Below, in pieces: positions 9,243 through 19,007 of a DNA stretch of 64,000 nt. A model generated the notes under the pieces. The model searched no databases. It saw nothing but the letters and a program-made list of their open reading frames with translations, and was not told the DNA's origin. This DNA is from DATFVA01 sp963771705. Lineage in GTDB: Bacteria; Bacteroidota; Ignavibacteria; Ignavibacteriales; Ignavibacteriaceae. The DNA lies in NCBI GenBank assembly GCA_963771705.1, contig CAVYUP010000005.1, positions 496,001 through 560,000 of the forward strand, written 5' to 3'. Each line of letters starts with the position of its first letter. Position 1 is the stretch's first letter. Made by a program: the position numbers and the translations under genes.

Positions 9243-10394
9243 ATGAACAAAAATATGATAAAAAATAAAAGAAAATATCTTCTTTTCTACCTAAAAACAG
9301 GCGGAGGACATTTTGCGCCCGCTTCATCCCTTGCGAATTATTTTAAGCATCATCATTCCGCGGAAGTTGAGCCTGTACTGATAGACGGCTTTACCAGGAC
9401 CAACCGGCTTGTAAAGAACCTGATTGAAGATGGTTACCGCCGGCTTCAGTCGAAAGCAAAATGGGCATACGAAGCCTTATATGCATTCAACAAAATCCCT
9501 GTTTTTGCCAGGACCTCTTGTTATATAGTTTCCAAATCATCTGTAAAATTTATTAAGGAAAAAATCGCTGAGGAGAAACCCGAAAAAATAGTAGTTCTCC
9601 ATTTCTTTTTAATCGAGCCAGTATATGAAGCCGTAAAAAAATTAAAACTCAACATTCCCATTTTCACCATAGTCACCGATCCATACACAGCCCATCCTAT
9701 GTGGTTTCTGAAAAAGGACCAGAGATTTATCATCTTCAGCGAGAAACTAAAACAGACACTATCGCGCAGGATTTCTCCGCATCGCCTGAATGTATTTCCT
9801 TTCATTCTTGAGGAGAAATTCTCACAGCCTGTACCTCCCTCTGCAATTCGGAGTTTGAAAGTTGAAATGGGATTTGAACCGGGAAGTAAAATCATTTTGA
9901 TACTTGGAGGAGGGGACGGGATACCTCATGGAAGGACAATCCTGGAGCGGGTTATTGCCTCGAAACCGGAAGCGGCCATTGCCGTAGTTACAGGTAAAAA
10001 CAATTCATTATATTCCGCCGCGAAAAAACTGAAAGAGAAGCATCCCGAAGTTACGGTAAAAGTTTATGAATTTGTCAGCTTTGTGTATGAATTATTAAAC
10101 ATAGCCGATGTTGTAATCACCAAAGGCGGGGCTTCAACCATAATGGAGATCCTGATCTTAAATAAAGTTCCTGTGGTGAACAGCTATATTTGGGAACAGG
10201 AAAAAGGAAACATTGATTTTGTTCAGGAGAATGAGCTGGGGATATATGAAAGCGATATCTCAGCAATACCGGAAGCTGTAGGCAGACTAATAAGTGATGA
10301 CGAATATTACGGGAAATTCACTAAAAACATTAAACGTCTGGGATTAAAGAACGGCGTAGCAGACGCAGCAGAGTTTCTACTTAAGGAAGAATGA
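9243..10394 (+). CDS. GT28-like glycosyltransferase (MGDG synthase / MurG-like)
   Basis: A cytoplasmic or membrane-associated glycosyltransferase of the family that includes monogalactosyldiacylglycerol synthases and UgtP. The N-terminal domain carries KTGGGHFAPASSLANYF and TIVTDPYTAHPMWF, the usual acceptor-domain features. The C-terminal nucleotide-sugar domain carries ILGGGDGIPHG and NIADVVITKGGASTIMEIL, the donor-binding segment. By family it should add a sugar to a diacylglycerol-type lipid, so a role in glycolipid synthesis is likely, but donor and acceptor cannot be read from sequence. The length of 383 residues is normal. No clear ribosome site is visible in front of the ATG at 9243. 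It converges on the small gene at 10402. Confidence 0.85.
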   Translation: MNKNMIKNKRKYLLFYLKTGGGHFAPASSLANYFKHHHSAEVEPVLIDGFTRTNRLVKNLIEDGYRRLQSKAKWAYEALYAFNKIPVFARTSCYIVSKSSVKFIKEKIAEEKPEKIVVLHFFLIEPVYEAVKKLKLNIPIFTIVTDPYTAHPMWFLKKDQRFIIFSEKLKQTLSRRISPHRLNVFPFILEEKFSQPVPPSAIRSLKVEMGFEPGSKIILILGGGDGIPHGRTILERVIASKPEAAIAVVTGKNNSLYSAAKKLKEKHPEVTVKVYEFVSFVYELLNIADVVITKGGASTIMEILILNKVPVVNSYIWEQEKGNIDFVQENELGIYESDISAIPEAVGRLISDDEYYGKFTKNIKRLGLKNGVADAAEFLLKEE

Positions 10395-10401
10395 AAAAAA
10401 T

Positions 10402-10593
10402 CTATCTGGAAGCCGGCTGTCTTAATTCCTTAAGAATTTTCTGAATAACGGTTCTTCTGGTTTTTAATTTTTCCCGGTAATCCATCCTGTCGGTATCGGT
10501 AATCTCCATCCCGAGATCCGACAGATAGCTGTCTAATGCTTCAGCCAGAACTTCCTTTTCCTGATCAGATAAAACTAAAGTTGTATCAGGCAT
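10402..10593 (-). CDS. Small conserved hypothetical protein (63 aa)
   Basis: A short, predicted all-helical, soluble protein of unknown function. The start was placed at the ATG at 10593 (MPDTTLVLSDQEK), because a GGAGAG ribosome site lies just before it; an upstream ATG at 10614 in the same frame lacks one. The body reads EVLAEALDSYLSDLGMEI, then TDRMDYREKLKTRRTVIQKI, a pattern I have seen in small unannotated bacterial proteins. It contains no cysteine and no membrane segment. It stands alone between the convergent glycosyltransferase and the start of the exopolysaccharide cluster. Confidence 0.65.
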   Translation of the reverse strand: MPDTTLVLSDQEKEVLAEALDSYLSDLGMEITDTDRMDYREKLKTRRTVIQKILKELRQPASR

Positions 10594-10719
10594 TTTCTCT
10601 CCTATCTTTTTCAATAAATATACATAAAATCAGTGATTACTGAAGTGGCAGAGTTGTGATATACGTAGTGATTCAACCAGAATTATTGAAAAAGGCATTA
10701 TTGACGATTACTTCTGATA

Positions 10720-12399
10720 TTATTGATCAGCTTTTCGTGAAGGTTCCAAAACTTTTGTATCTATTCTTTCAAGCACATTATTAATAATTCTGGAACAATT
10801 CTCATCAACCAGCAAAGTACCGCCGAAAGTTATGGACGAAGCAGAGAATAGCAGACCATGCTGTCCATCTTGTTCTCTTACGATCATATCCGCACCCCCT
10901 TTGAAATTATTCGAACCTTTTGCAATAAGTTTTATATCTGCGGGAGCTGTAGCGCTGAGTTTATCAGTTTCCCAGCCCGAACCGCCTTTTCCCTTAAGCC
11001 TTGCCATTCCAGGTCTCGAAGCAGGATCTTTTATAAAATCCGGGTGAAGACTATCCATCTGGTTATTAAGGCATTTCAACCCGAAAGTGTCATTTTTTTT
11101 AAGATTAGTATCTTTGAAGACCCAGTGTCCCGGATCGATTACTCTATATGGAGCGCATGTTCCATATCCGCTCATATCAAACCGTACCCCAATGACCTGA
11201 GTTTCATCCTCTCTCGTCTCACCGAATTTCAAACTTATACACCTCAGGCTGGCGTCATCAAAGTATTCAATCTCCCGGTAGATAGAATTCCCTGACAGGT
11301 TAAGAACATTTCCACCATTACTGAAAAAGGATTTTAATCCTGAAAACATTTCTTTACTCCAATATTCAGAGTGGGTACTAAGGATAAGAGTGTCATACTC
11401 TTTGAGCAGTTCAGGGTTTTTATGGAGTTCGAATCCGCTTATCAGATCGTAGCTGTATTTCTCCCTTTCCAGCCAGGCCAGAATCCTCCATTCACCCTCG
11501 GCAAGATGACTTGTAAACTGCTGATTAGGATCCGTACTGTTAATGCTGCAATTAGGGTGGGGGCGTTTCAGAGATAATTTCACGAACTGAGGAGCATCAG
11601 GGTGATCTTTTATGGAAACAATTATGTTCTTTTTAACAACTTCTCTTAATCTTTTTTTAAATGTTTCAGGAAGAAATTTAACTCCAACAAGTTTTATAAA
11701 GCCTTTTAGAGCTGAGCCTGCGGAAGAATTCTCAAAATTTCTGTACCGGCTTCTTCCGCCCCAGATGTTGTAAGTTTGCCAGTTATTGGTACTGGCAAGT
11801 ACAAGCAATTTGGTATTCTTTCCATAATCTTCCTGTTTTGGGGAAACAACAAAACTCAAATTATAAAACTTTATATTGTCCGAAAGAGAAGTAATCTTAA
11901 GGGTATAGAGACCGGAATTGAGGTCTTCAGGCAGCATGTAGCTGAATGAAGGTTTCCATTCCAAACCGGTATCCACGAAAAATCTATCAGGCACTTTCTG
12001 GGTCATTGCCTTGAAAGAGCCAATCTGAATAATTCTTTCGACTTTCAGACCGTTTCTGAATAACACAGCCTCATAATTATCGGTCGAATTTACGTAGGTA
12101 GTAATTGTATCTCCCGGATTAAAGCTATGCCTATCCTGGTACCCAATTATATCATCTTCAAGCAGGCGTACTATTTTAGGAAAAGATTCTCCAACAACAA
12201 TTTCTTTTTTAATATAACCACTCTTTTCAAAAGTCAACCGATAAACTTTTTCAGAATGAAATTGGAAGCTGCCGTCACTACCAGACCTGCTTGACGACAA
12301 AAGCTGGTTATCTGAGGTATAAAGTTTTATAGAAACATCGGGAATAGATTTACAAAGGAAAGCACTGTAAAGAACACCAGAGATTAAGGATGCACCCAT
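10720..12399 (-). CDS. N,N-dimethylformamidase large-subunit-like protein
   Basis: The last gene of the minus-strand exopolysaccharide cluster. The N-terminal part (about 1-100) resembles a small carboxypeptidase-regulatory-like beta domain (SSSRSGSDGSFQFHSEKVYRLTF). A second beta domain follows, ending near SFVVSPKQ. The C-terminal half matches the domain of the N,N-dimethylformamidase large subunit: LLVLASTNNWQTYNIWGGRS, EYDTLILSTHSEYWSKEM, GGNVLNLSGNSIYREIEY. No signal peptide is obvious. True DMFase hydrolyses amide bonds of a small molecule, but this family is widely spread, and its place beside glycosyltransferases suggests action on an N-substituted sugar or polymer. That is inference. 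The gene begins 19 bases after the upstream GT4 stop codon. Confidence 0.75.
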   Translation of the reverse strand: MGASLISGVLYSAFLCKSIPDVSIKLYTSDNQLLSSSRSGSDGSFQFHSEKVYRLTFEKSGYIKKEIVVGESFPKIVRLLEDDIIGYQDRHSFNPGDTITTYVNSTDNYEAVLFRNGLKVERIIQIGSFKAMTQKVPDRFFVDTGLEWKPSFSYMLPEDLNSGLYTLKITSLSDNIKFYNLSFVVSPKQEDYGKNTKLLVLASTNNWQTYNIWGGRSRYRNFENSSAGSALKGFIKLVGVKFLPETFKKRLREVVKKNIIVSIKDHPDAPQFVKLSLKRPHPNCSINSTDPNQQFTSHLAEGEWRILAWLEREKYSYDLISGFELHKNPELLKEYDTLILSTHSEYWSKEMFSGLKSFFSNGGNVLNLSGNSIYREIEYFDDASLRCISLKFGETREDETQVIGVRFDMSGYGTCAPYRVIDPGHWVFKDTNLKKNDTFGLKCLNNQMDSLHPDFIKDPASRPGMARLKGKGGSGWETDKLSATAPADIKLIAKGSNNFKGGADMIVREQDGQHGLLFSASSITFGGTLLVDENCSRIINNVLERIDTKVLEPSRKADQ

Positions 12400-12418
12400 T
12401 TATTATACCCTTTAAAAT

Positions 12419-13576
12419 TTAGTTAATTAATGAATGAATTATTTCAGCGTACCTGTCTCTTACGTAAGCTGCAGAAAAGATACGAAACTCACCTTTCTGC
12501 TGCAACTCTTTTATATGTTTTCTATAATCAGAATGATTTTCAATGAGGTTCCGGATTCCGTCTGCAATCGATTCTACTGAGAACGGATTTACCCCGACCC
12601 CCACATTTTCAAATATGCCGTCGAACCCCATTGCATCTTTTGAGTACATAATAGGAGTACCATTCAAGAGTGATTCGGCATAAACCATCCCGAAAGATTC
12701 GCTCAAACTTGGCATAATAAAAGCCATTGAAGCAGAATAAAACTTATCCATTTCTGAGTTTGGGATCCGGCCTTTAAAAGAAAGGTTGTTTTCTATGCCG
12801 AGTTTTTCAGCCCAACTTTTCACCGTTGGCAGATATCCGCCATCACCTATAACAACAAGCTTGAAATCAGGATTATTCAGAAGTTTAACAGCCTTAAACA
12901 ATCGCTTGATATTTTTTCTTTTTACTGAACGTCTGTCCATTCTTAGCGCGGTAGAATAATAACCATTCCTCGCAGAAAACAGCTCAGGATCAATATCTCT
13001 CTCCACAATATTAGGAATAAATTCTAATTTATCCTTCATATGTCTTGAAAAGAACTCTTTACCCAGGTGCTCTTCCATCAATTTGTTTATATATGGCATC
13101 AGGTAAATTATTTTATTACTTCTTTCAATGACAGGCTTATAATGCCTTATTAAGTCGGGCCTTCTTTTGAAGATCCATGCATCTGTCTGACGCAAGGTCA
13201 GGATTAGTTTTGAATTATATCTGAGAGCAAGTTTGTAAGCAATATAGCCTTCAAAAGTAACCTTATGGGCATGAATTATATTAGTTCCGCTGAAATCAAT
13301 AATACCCTTTTTTTCTGCATCGACGATTTTGGCATAAGCCCTTTTCAAATTGAAAATCAAAAAAATTCCGAATGGAAGTCCAAACGAATTTACAAGTAAT
13401 CGGTTTTTTTTATCAACGGTGACCATCTCCTCCTTAAAAGACGGAACGCGGAGAAGATCGACAATTTTTACATCAGCTATCTGCTCAGTTTCTTTAATTA
13501 CATCCCTCACCGCAGATGTAACCGGCTGATTATTTCTCCTTCTAAGGTCATACGAAATATGCAGCAGATTAATCAC
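12419..13576 (-). CDS. Glycosyltransferase family 4
   Basis: A GT-B fold transferase of the exopolysaccharide cluster that should add one sugar to a lipid-linked intermediate at the inner membrane. I placed the start at the GTG at 13576, giving MINLLHISYDLRRRN, because an AGGAG lies four bases upstream and this is where family members begin. A longer frame to 13645 exists but runs deep into the upstream gene. The C-terminal donor domain shows FKLVVIGDGGYLPTVKSWAEKLG, then NLSFKGRIPNSEMDKFYSAS and FIMPSLSESFGMVYAESLLNGTP, with the E-x7-E motif. The start overlaps the upstream Wzy-like gene by 8 bases, so translation is coupled. Confidence 0.87.
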   Translation of the reverse strand: MINLLHISYDLRRRNNQPVTSAVRDVIKETEQIADVKIVDLLRVPSFKEEMVTVDKKNRLLVNSFGLPFGIFLIFNLKRAYAKIVDAEKKGIIDFSGTNIIHAHKVTFEGYIAYKLALRYNSKLILTLRQTDAWIFKRRPDLIRHYKPVIERSNKIIYLMPYINKLMEEHLGKEFFSRHMKDKLEFIPNIVERDIDPELFSARNGYYSTALRMDRRSVKRKNIKRLFKAVKLLNNPDFKLVVIGDGGYLPTVKSWAEKLGIENNLSFKGRIPNSEMDKFYSASMAFIMPSLSESFGMVYAESLLNGTPIMYSKDAMGFDGIFENVGVGVNPFSVESIADGIRNLIENHSDYRKHIKELQQKGEFRIFSAAYVRDRYAEIIHSLIN

Positions 13577-14882
13577 CAGGCTCCTCTGCATACTCAGAAT
13601 CATTTTCCATTTTAATTTTCTCAGCAAATAAAGCCAGATAAGCAAAGAGGTATAAGACCCCGGAGGTTATATTTGGTCTGATTAGAGTTGATTCAGTTAT
13701 ATTTACAACCAATGCTGCAATGACCAGCCACTTCCAAAAATTTCCTTTATTAATTATTCTAAGATTTATGAAATAAGTTATGATCGTCCCCAGGAACAAC
13801 AGCAGGCCGATTAAGCCAGTTTCATTAAGGATATCGAGATAACCATTATGAGCCTGAATAGGTATCCAGATATAAACCTGGTATAATTCCTGAGTTTGTA
13901 CACTATCAAATATCCAAAAACCCTGGAAACCACACCCAAGAAGAAGGTGAGTCTTAACATATTTAAAAACGTCTGCCCAAAGCTCAGTTCTTCCAGTGAA
14001 TGTAAGATCTCTCCCTGTTTCATTTACAAGGTCAGATAAAAGTCGGGGAGCAAGGAAGAGAAGAGACAGCACAACTGAAAAAGTAAATAATATTATAATT
14101 ACAGACACCGTTCTTCCGATCCCTGCTGCAGCGAATTGTTTATCCAAATACTGAGATAGCAGCAATCCGCCTATGATCATTAGAGTAAGCATTGAAGTTA
14201 CGCTACTTGAGCCTATAAATAATATCACTGTAATTAATAGCATAAATATAAAAAACAACTTTTGCCTCAGAGGCGAAGTAATAATGAAATGGCTAAAAAA
14301 TATAATCGAGATCAAAGTCATCTGTCCGAGATGATTTTTGGAAGAGGCCAGTCCTCGCCAGAGCCCATTTTCATCTACAGCGCCTGGTATTGTAAAAACA
14401 GAAATAAAGGATAGCAGGATATAAACGGATAAAAGAATCTTGAAATATTTAAAGACTTTTTCTGTAGAACTAATGTGCGCAAGAATGCTGAGGAAGACAA
14501 CATAAGAAGTTACATACTGGAATAAACGTTTAAATGAGATAAAAGGATAGTCAGACCAAAGCAGTGTCAAGGTACACCAGAGTAAGAAAATAAAAAATAT
14601 TTTCTCAGATCGAATAATTGAAATTACAAAGCGCCATTTAGGGATTAGTGAATAAAGAGCCGTCAGGAAAAGAGTAGAGAATACAATCTGGTTAATTATA
14701 TTTGACGTTTGAATGGAGGTATCCATTTCCTGAAGGGTTTTCTGAAATGGTAAATTTGTACCATAAATAACGAAGAACATGTACATGAAAAAAGTAAAAT
14801 TGGCCACATAATAAAAATTGGTAAAAGAGGCCTTTTCCTCGTAATCAAGTTCAAAATCCGCCTGGTTTTCAAAAACTTTCAT
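13569..14882 (-). CDS. O-antigen ligase / Wzy-type polymerase-like membrane protein
   Basis: An integral membrane protein of 437 residues with about ten to twelve hydrophobic segments and a large outer loop near 270-330. The loop and its flanks carry the family pattern TFTGRTELWADVFKYV, then LLGCGFQGFW and IQAHNGYLDILNETGLIGL, as in Wzy polymerases and WaaL/ExoQ-like ligases. It should polymerise repeat units or ligate the finished glycan on the outer face of the inner membrane. In the same run lie a flippase and two GT4 enzymes, so a Wzx/Wzy-type pathway is the natural reading. It overlaps the upstream GT4 by 14 bases and the downstream GT4 by 8. Whether it is a polymerase or a ligase cannot be decided from sequence. 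Confidence 0.85.
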   Translation of the reverse strand: MKVFENQADFELDYEEKASFTNFYYVANFTFFMYMFFVIYGTNLPFQKTLQEMDTSIQTSNIINQIVFSTLFLTALYSLIPKWRFVISIIRSEKIFFIFLLWCTLTLLWSDYPFISFKRLFQYVTSYVVFLSILAHISSTEKVFKYFKILLSVYILLSFISVFTIPGAVDENGLWRGLASSKNHLGQMTLISIIFFSHFIITSPLRQKLFFIFMLLITVILFIGSSSVTSMLTLMIIGGLLLSQYLDKQFAAAGIGRTVSVIIILFTFSVVLSLLFLAPRLLSDLVNETGRDLTFTGRTELWADVFKYVKTHLLLGCGFQGFWIFDSVQTQELYQVYIWIPIQAHNGYLDILNETGLIGLLLFLGTIITYFINLRIINKGNFWKWLVIAALVVNITESTLIRPNITSGVLYLFAYLALFAEKIKMENDSEYAEEPGD

Positions 14883-15996
14883 ATACTCGTATTGATTTTT
14901 TTGCTGCTTCTTCCCAGGAATATCTGGTTCTATTTAATTGCTTAATATAATTAGTCATATCAATTGTTTTATATTTTTGAGCAAACGCTGTTTCAATTTT
15001 AACTGCAAGATCCTGGATGTCATCGGGTTTAACGATATAGCCAGATTTTTCGTTCTCGATAATCTCACTAAAATCGCCTACATTTGTCGCAATTACGGGT
15101 GTGTTAAAAGAATAAGCAAGATGAACAATACCGCTGTGATCTATTCTCTTATAGGGTAAAACGACAAAATCTGCAGCCAGAAAATAAGAAGCTATTTCTT
15201 CTGCAGGAATAAAATTCAATTTAAGAATTATGTTTGATTTATTTTTAATAGAATCTATGATTTCATTATAACTTTCCCATAACTTTCTTGTCGCCGGGTA
15301 ACCCGCAATAATCAATTTTATATCACTATTCTCTGCGTTAAGCATTTTAAAGGATTTCAAAAGTAAATCAAGACCTTTATATTCTTTTATGTATCCGAAA
15401 AATAATAAAACCTTATCCCCGGCTGTTAAATTAAATATTTGACGGGCCTCGCATTGGGTTGGAAGCTGTTGAGGAAGATAGATATCAAAATTCCCATGGG
15501 GTACAACAGTTGTTTTCTCCGGTTTAATATTAAAATTAGACAACAATTTCTTCTTTATCGTCTCTGAGTGAACTATTATTCTGCCGGCTGACTTATAGAG
15601 GATGTAGTTAAGCCATAAATCTGACTTTTTTCTTTCATGAGGAAAGATATTATGCGCGGTATAAACAGTCTTTGCTCCAATCAAGCTAAGAAATGCTAAG
15701 AAAAATATATCTGTCTTGAACCTGAAAAATTGAAAATGAACAATTGTGTTTTTAAACTTACGGATGAGTCTCACGGTTTTAAATAAAAAAACCGGATAGG
15801 AGATAAGCTTTGACAGCGTAGTTTCACCTGGATCCTTAGAAGGCATCCATTTATATATTGTAAAATTATAAGATGATTTAAATTTGCGGTTTGATGGACA
15901 AATAAAAAATAGTTCAATACCTTCTGCGTTCAGTGCTTCAGCTAAACAAACAGAATAATCATTTCCAATTAACGCATCAATTAAAACTAATTTCAT
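14869..15996 (-). CDS. Glycosyltransferase family 4
   Basis: A second GT4 enzyme of the cluster. The N-terminal acceptor domain runs from MKLVLIDALIGNDYS to TVYTAHNIFPHERKK, then GRIIVHSETIKKKL. The donor domain shows LLFFGYIKEYKGLDLLLKSF, KLIIAGYPA and LAADFVVLPYKRIDHSGIVHLAYSF, followed by TPVIATNVGDFSEIIE. The pattern matches GDP- or UDP-sugar-using retaining enzymes, but the sugar cannot be named. The length of 375 residues is typical. It lies 12 bases after the asparagine-synthase-like gene and overlaps the Wzy-like gene by 14 bases, so it is part of one transcription unit. Confidence 0.87.
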   Translation of the reverse strand: MKLVLIDALIGNDYSVCLAEALNAEGIELFFICPSNRKFKSSYNFTIYKWMPSKDPGETTLSKLISYPVFLFKTVRLIRKFKNTIVHFQFFRFKTDIFFLAFLSLIGAKTVYTAHNIFPHERKKSDLWLNYILYKSAGRIIVHSETIKKKLLSNFNIKPEKTTVVPHGNFDIYLPQQLPTQCEARQIFNLTAGDKVLLFFGYIKEYKGLDLLLKSFKMLNAENSDIKLIIAGYPATRKLWESYNEIIDSIKNKSNIILKLNFIPAEEIASYFLAADFVVLPYKRIDHSGIVHLAYSFNTPVIATNVGDFSEIIENEKSGYIVKPDDIQDLAVKIETAFAQKYKTIDMTNYIKQLNRTRYSWEEAAKKSIRVYESF

Positions 15997-16008
15997 AAAG
16001 AGTGAGGA

Positions 16009-17535
16009 TTATCGATTTAATAATTTATTGAAGTTGCTTATTGCGAATATCTTATGTAATAGAATTGCATTCATTCCTCTTTTTTCATATTGATGAATCA
16101 GTTTCTTAATTTCCGAAGCAGGAATAATATTTTTGAAAATATCATAATCTATTTTATTTCTGATAAAATCAGGCTTTAATATAAGATCATAACTAACTTT
16201 CCTGTTAATCGAATTTCTTAAGTATCTAAAGATGGCTTCAACTTTTGTATAATTAAAAGGAATATTTCGAATATGCTCCGGGAGGGTTGACAACATTGTC
16301 TCGTGGAATTTACTATTCATAATACCACCTTTCATCCTATAACCAAGACCTAAAAGATCACTCGATAATATGGGGGAGTAAGTTTTGACATAACTTAAGC
16401 TGGTACGCATATTCATTGATGCCCAGAAGTGGGCTCTTTCTCTTTGATAAAACAAGTTCAGAGAATTCACATTACTTATATCTTTATAATATTTGTAAGA
16501 ACTCAGAGCTTTTTCAATAACAAGTTCTTTGTTATTTTTATTCAGGAAAGCCGTTTTTCTACTTAAAGATCTTGTAAGGTTTGAATAAAATCCTTTGAAG
16601 ATTTCCCCTCCATATCCCTGAAGTTTACTTCTGTTTTTTAAATTATCCTGATCCAGGATATATTCTTTTAAAAAGATAATCCAGTTGCGGGGAATAAATT
16701 CAGCATTGGTCTCTATTGTCATCCGGTCCATTACTTCATCTAAATTTTCAATATTTCTTTTACTGGCGTCAGTCTGAATATGTTTAATATTTAATATTTT
16801 AGCTATTTCACCTGCAACTTTAACGTCTCTTCTGTCTGTACTTGGTGCCGTTCCTGTCATTAAATTGAATTTTTCTCCTGACAGCAGACCACCTGCCAGC
16901 ACAACTCTTGAATCCGACCCTGCAGTCAACGAAATCTCCGGTGAGGGATCTTTTAGTGATTTTTTCATTGATGAGACAAACTGCTCAACCAAAAGTTTGC
17001 GATCTTCAATAGAATCATCAAAACCAAGCCATTTTTGAAGGTCATTTTTCACAATTCTAAACGAATTGGTGTTACCAATAAGTATATCTCCTCCGTAAGC
17101 CTTTTTGATACCTTTTATAAAAGTTGAACCTCCGAATGTATGATCAAAAGATAAGAATGTTGCAATACTAACTTCGTCTAATTCCCTGGAATTTGCCAAG
17201 CCAGCAATCAAGAAAATGCTGTTCGAAATGACAAATGGTTTTTCCTTATAGTACCAGGGCAGTTCATTATTAATTGAAGAAATAGCCCGGATTTCTCTTG
17301 TTGTTTTATCTTGAATAATACAAGACCATATTCCATCAATTTCATGAACAAATAACTTTTCATTATCAAGCTTTTCCAGCAGATCATTCTTAAGCAATAT
17401 CTTATTAGGATTTATTATCCATATAGTAGACTTTTGCGTTTCAACCTTTTCTACATATTCGGAATGCTCACAAGTGCCGTTATAAAAGAGAGTAGAATAC
17501 TTATATTTATTCATAAAAAAACTTATATCCGACAT
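16009..17535 (-). CDS. Asparagine-synthase-like protein in an exopolysaccharide cluster
   Basis: The C-terminal domain carries the ATP-pyrophosphatase loop SLTAGSDSR (residues 202-210), a variant of the S-G-G-x-D-S motif of asparagine synthetase, and downstream features such as KLQGYGGEIFKGF and SPILSSDLLGLG. The N-terminal half resembles the class II amidotransferase fold (SIFLIAGLANSRELD), but there is no cysteine at residue 2, so glutamine hydrolysis by the usual route is unlikely. Proteins of this type are common in polysaccharide loci, where they are thought to amidate sugar acids or make amide-linked decorations. This is inference. It lies four bases after the flippase stop. An alternative start is the Met at residue 8. 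Confidence 0.8.
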   Translation of the reverse strand: MSDISFFMNKYKYSTLFYNGTCEHSEYVEKVETQKSTIWIINPNKILLKNDLLEKLDNEKLFVHEIDGIWSCIIQDKTTREIRAISSINNELPWYYKEKPFVISNSIFLIAGLANSRELDEVSIATFLSFDHTFGGSTFIKGIKKAYGGDILIGNTNSFRIVKNDLQKWLGFDDSIEDRKLLVEQFVSSMKKSLKDPSPEISLTAGSDSRVVLAGGLLSGEKFNLMTGTAPSTDRRDVKVAGEIAKILNIKHIQTDASKRNIENLDEVMDRMTIETNAEFIPRNWIIFLKEYILDQDNLKNRSKLQGYGGEIFKGFYSNLTRSLSRKTAFLNKNNKELVIEKALSSYKYYKDISNVNSLNLFYQRERAHFWASMNMRTSLSYVKTYSPILSSDLLGLGYRMKGGIMNSKFHETMLSTLPEHIRNIPFNYTKVEAIFRYLRNSINRKVSYDLILKPDFIRNKIDYDIFKNIIPASEIKKLIHQYEKRGMNAILLHKIFAISNFNKLLNR

Positions 17536-17539
17536 TTAA

Positions 17540-19007
17540 TTAACCTTCGCTCCTCTTTATGTTTGAAATTGTAACCTGCTTGAGAGATACAAAAATTTCT
17601 AATAATATTTTTCTGAAATCTTTAAATACAGCGATCTCACAAATTATAAACAAAGCTATCAGCATGATTTTAATATATAAATTATCTATACCTGTAATCT
17701 CATATAACACAATAAACGGAAGAAGTAAAAGGAGAGGTGAATTAACTTTTAAGAAATTAATATAAAGCTTCAATTTGTTAAGGTACATTATTAAAATGCT
17801 GCCGCTAAGTATTCTTGCTATGATTACTGCATAAATCGCTCCTTCAAAACCTATCCTTGGGGTCAAAACCAAACTGATTATTACACCAGATATAACACCA
17901 ATAAAGTTTGATTTGAAAGATAATAATGTTTGACTGTTTGCAACGAGTGAATAACCTGCAATGCTGGAAATCGCTCCAAAATAAAAACTAACAGAAAAAA
18001 GAAACAAAGCAAATGCGCTGTCAGCATATTTGCTGGAAAAGAGTAACGTTATAATTTCTGTTCTCAGAATAAAGAATGTGAACAGCATTGGTAAGATTAA
18101 AAGACTTACACTGAACATTGACTTTTCCATTAATGCTTTTGCTTCGGAAGTTTTATTCTCTCCTATCAGCCCTGCCAAACTTGGAAAAAATACCAACAAA
18201 AAAGAGGTGTACAATTTATTCGCTGCAGAAGTCAATTTGCCGGATACGTCATAATTAGCTACGGCCACCACGCCCAGATATCCAGAAATTATAAATGTGT
18301 TGGTCCTGTTATTTATTAGTGCCAGGAGATTATCAAAATACAAAGGATATGAAAAATGAAAAATTCCTTTTATTTTCATGAATTGAAAGTTTGAAATTAA
18401 ATCTATATTTGATTACAGAAATTTTCTGTTGTACGATAAAAGAAATAAAGAGGGTGCCTATTTCTGTATATATCAGAAATTCAAGTGATAATACATTTAA
18501 GAAATAACCTATCAGATAAAGCAGCAGCTTACTTCCTGATGCCACAACCTGAATAAGAGCATAACCTTTAAATTCTTTATACGCCTGAAGCTGTGCATTA
18601 TAAAAATCTCTCAAGCTGCTCAAAATAAAAATTGCTATCATCTGGTAGATAAATGCATCAATTGTGGAATCGATTAAAAGGAAAAAGAAATTAAAAATTA
18701 GAAAGAGGATGGCAATAAATATCAATGAAAGAACTCTGATTGTCAGCAATTTCATAAATATTACGTCTTTCGGCTCATCTTTCCTGGTATTAAGGAATTG
18801 GATGAGGGTAGCATCTAAACCAAGTCCTCCAACCAATTGTAATAAAACACATATAGCTAAAATTAAAGTAAAAGATCCGAAATCTTCCTTTAATATGTGC
18901 CGGGTTAAAATCATAATGCTGACGAAGTTGGCAATTATACCAAAAAGCTGGCCAACAGTTACAGATAATGAACCTTTTAAAAACTTTTTCTTGAATGATT
19001 TGTCCAT
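17540..19007 (-). pseudogene. Wzx-type polysaccharide flippase, one frameshift
   Basis: A membrane exporter of the MATE/MOP flippase superfamily that would turn lipid-linked repeat units across the inner membrane. The first part (19007 to 18333) begins MDKSFKKKFLKGSLSVTVGQ and has about six helices. The second part (to 17540) continues in another frame with HFSYPLYFDNLLALINNRTN, then the remaining helices. Removing one T from a coding-strand T5 run (plus-strand A runs 18352-18356 or 18359-18363) gives a continuous KRNFSFSYPLYFDN and a protein of about 490 residues, normal for Wzx. As written the cluster would have no intact flippase, although the neighbouring genes are all intact. This suggests a read error or a recent mutation. 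It is the first gene of the minus-strand cluster. Confidence 0.85.
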
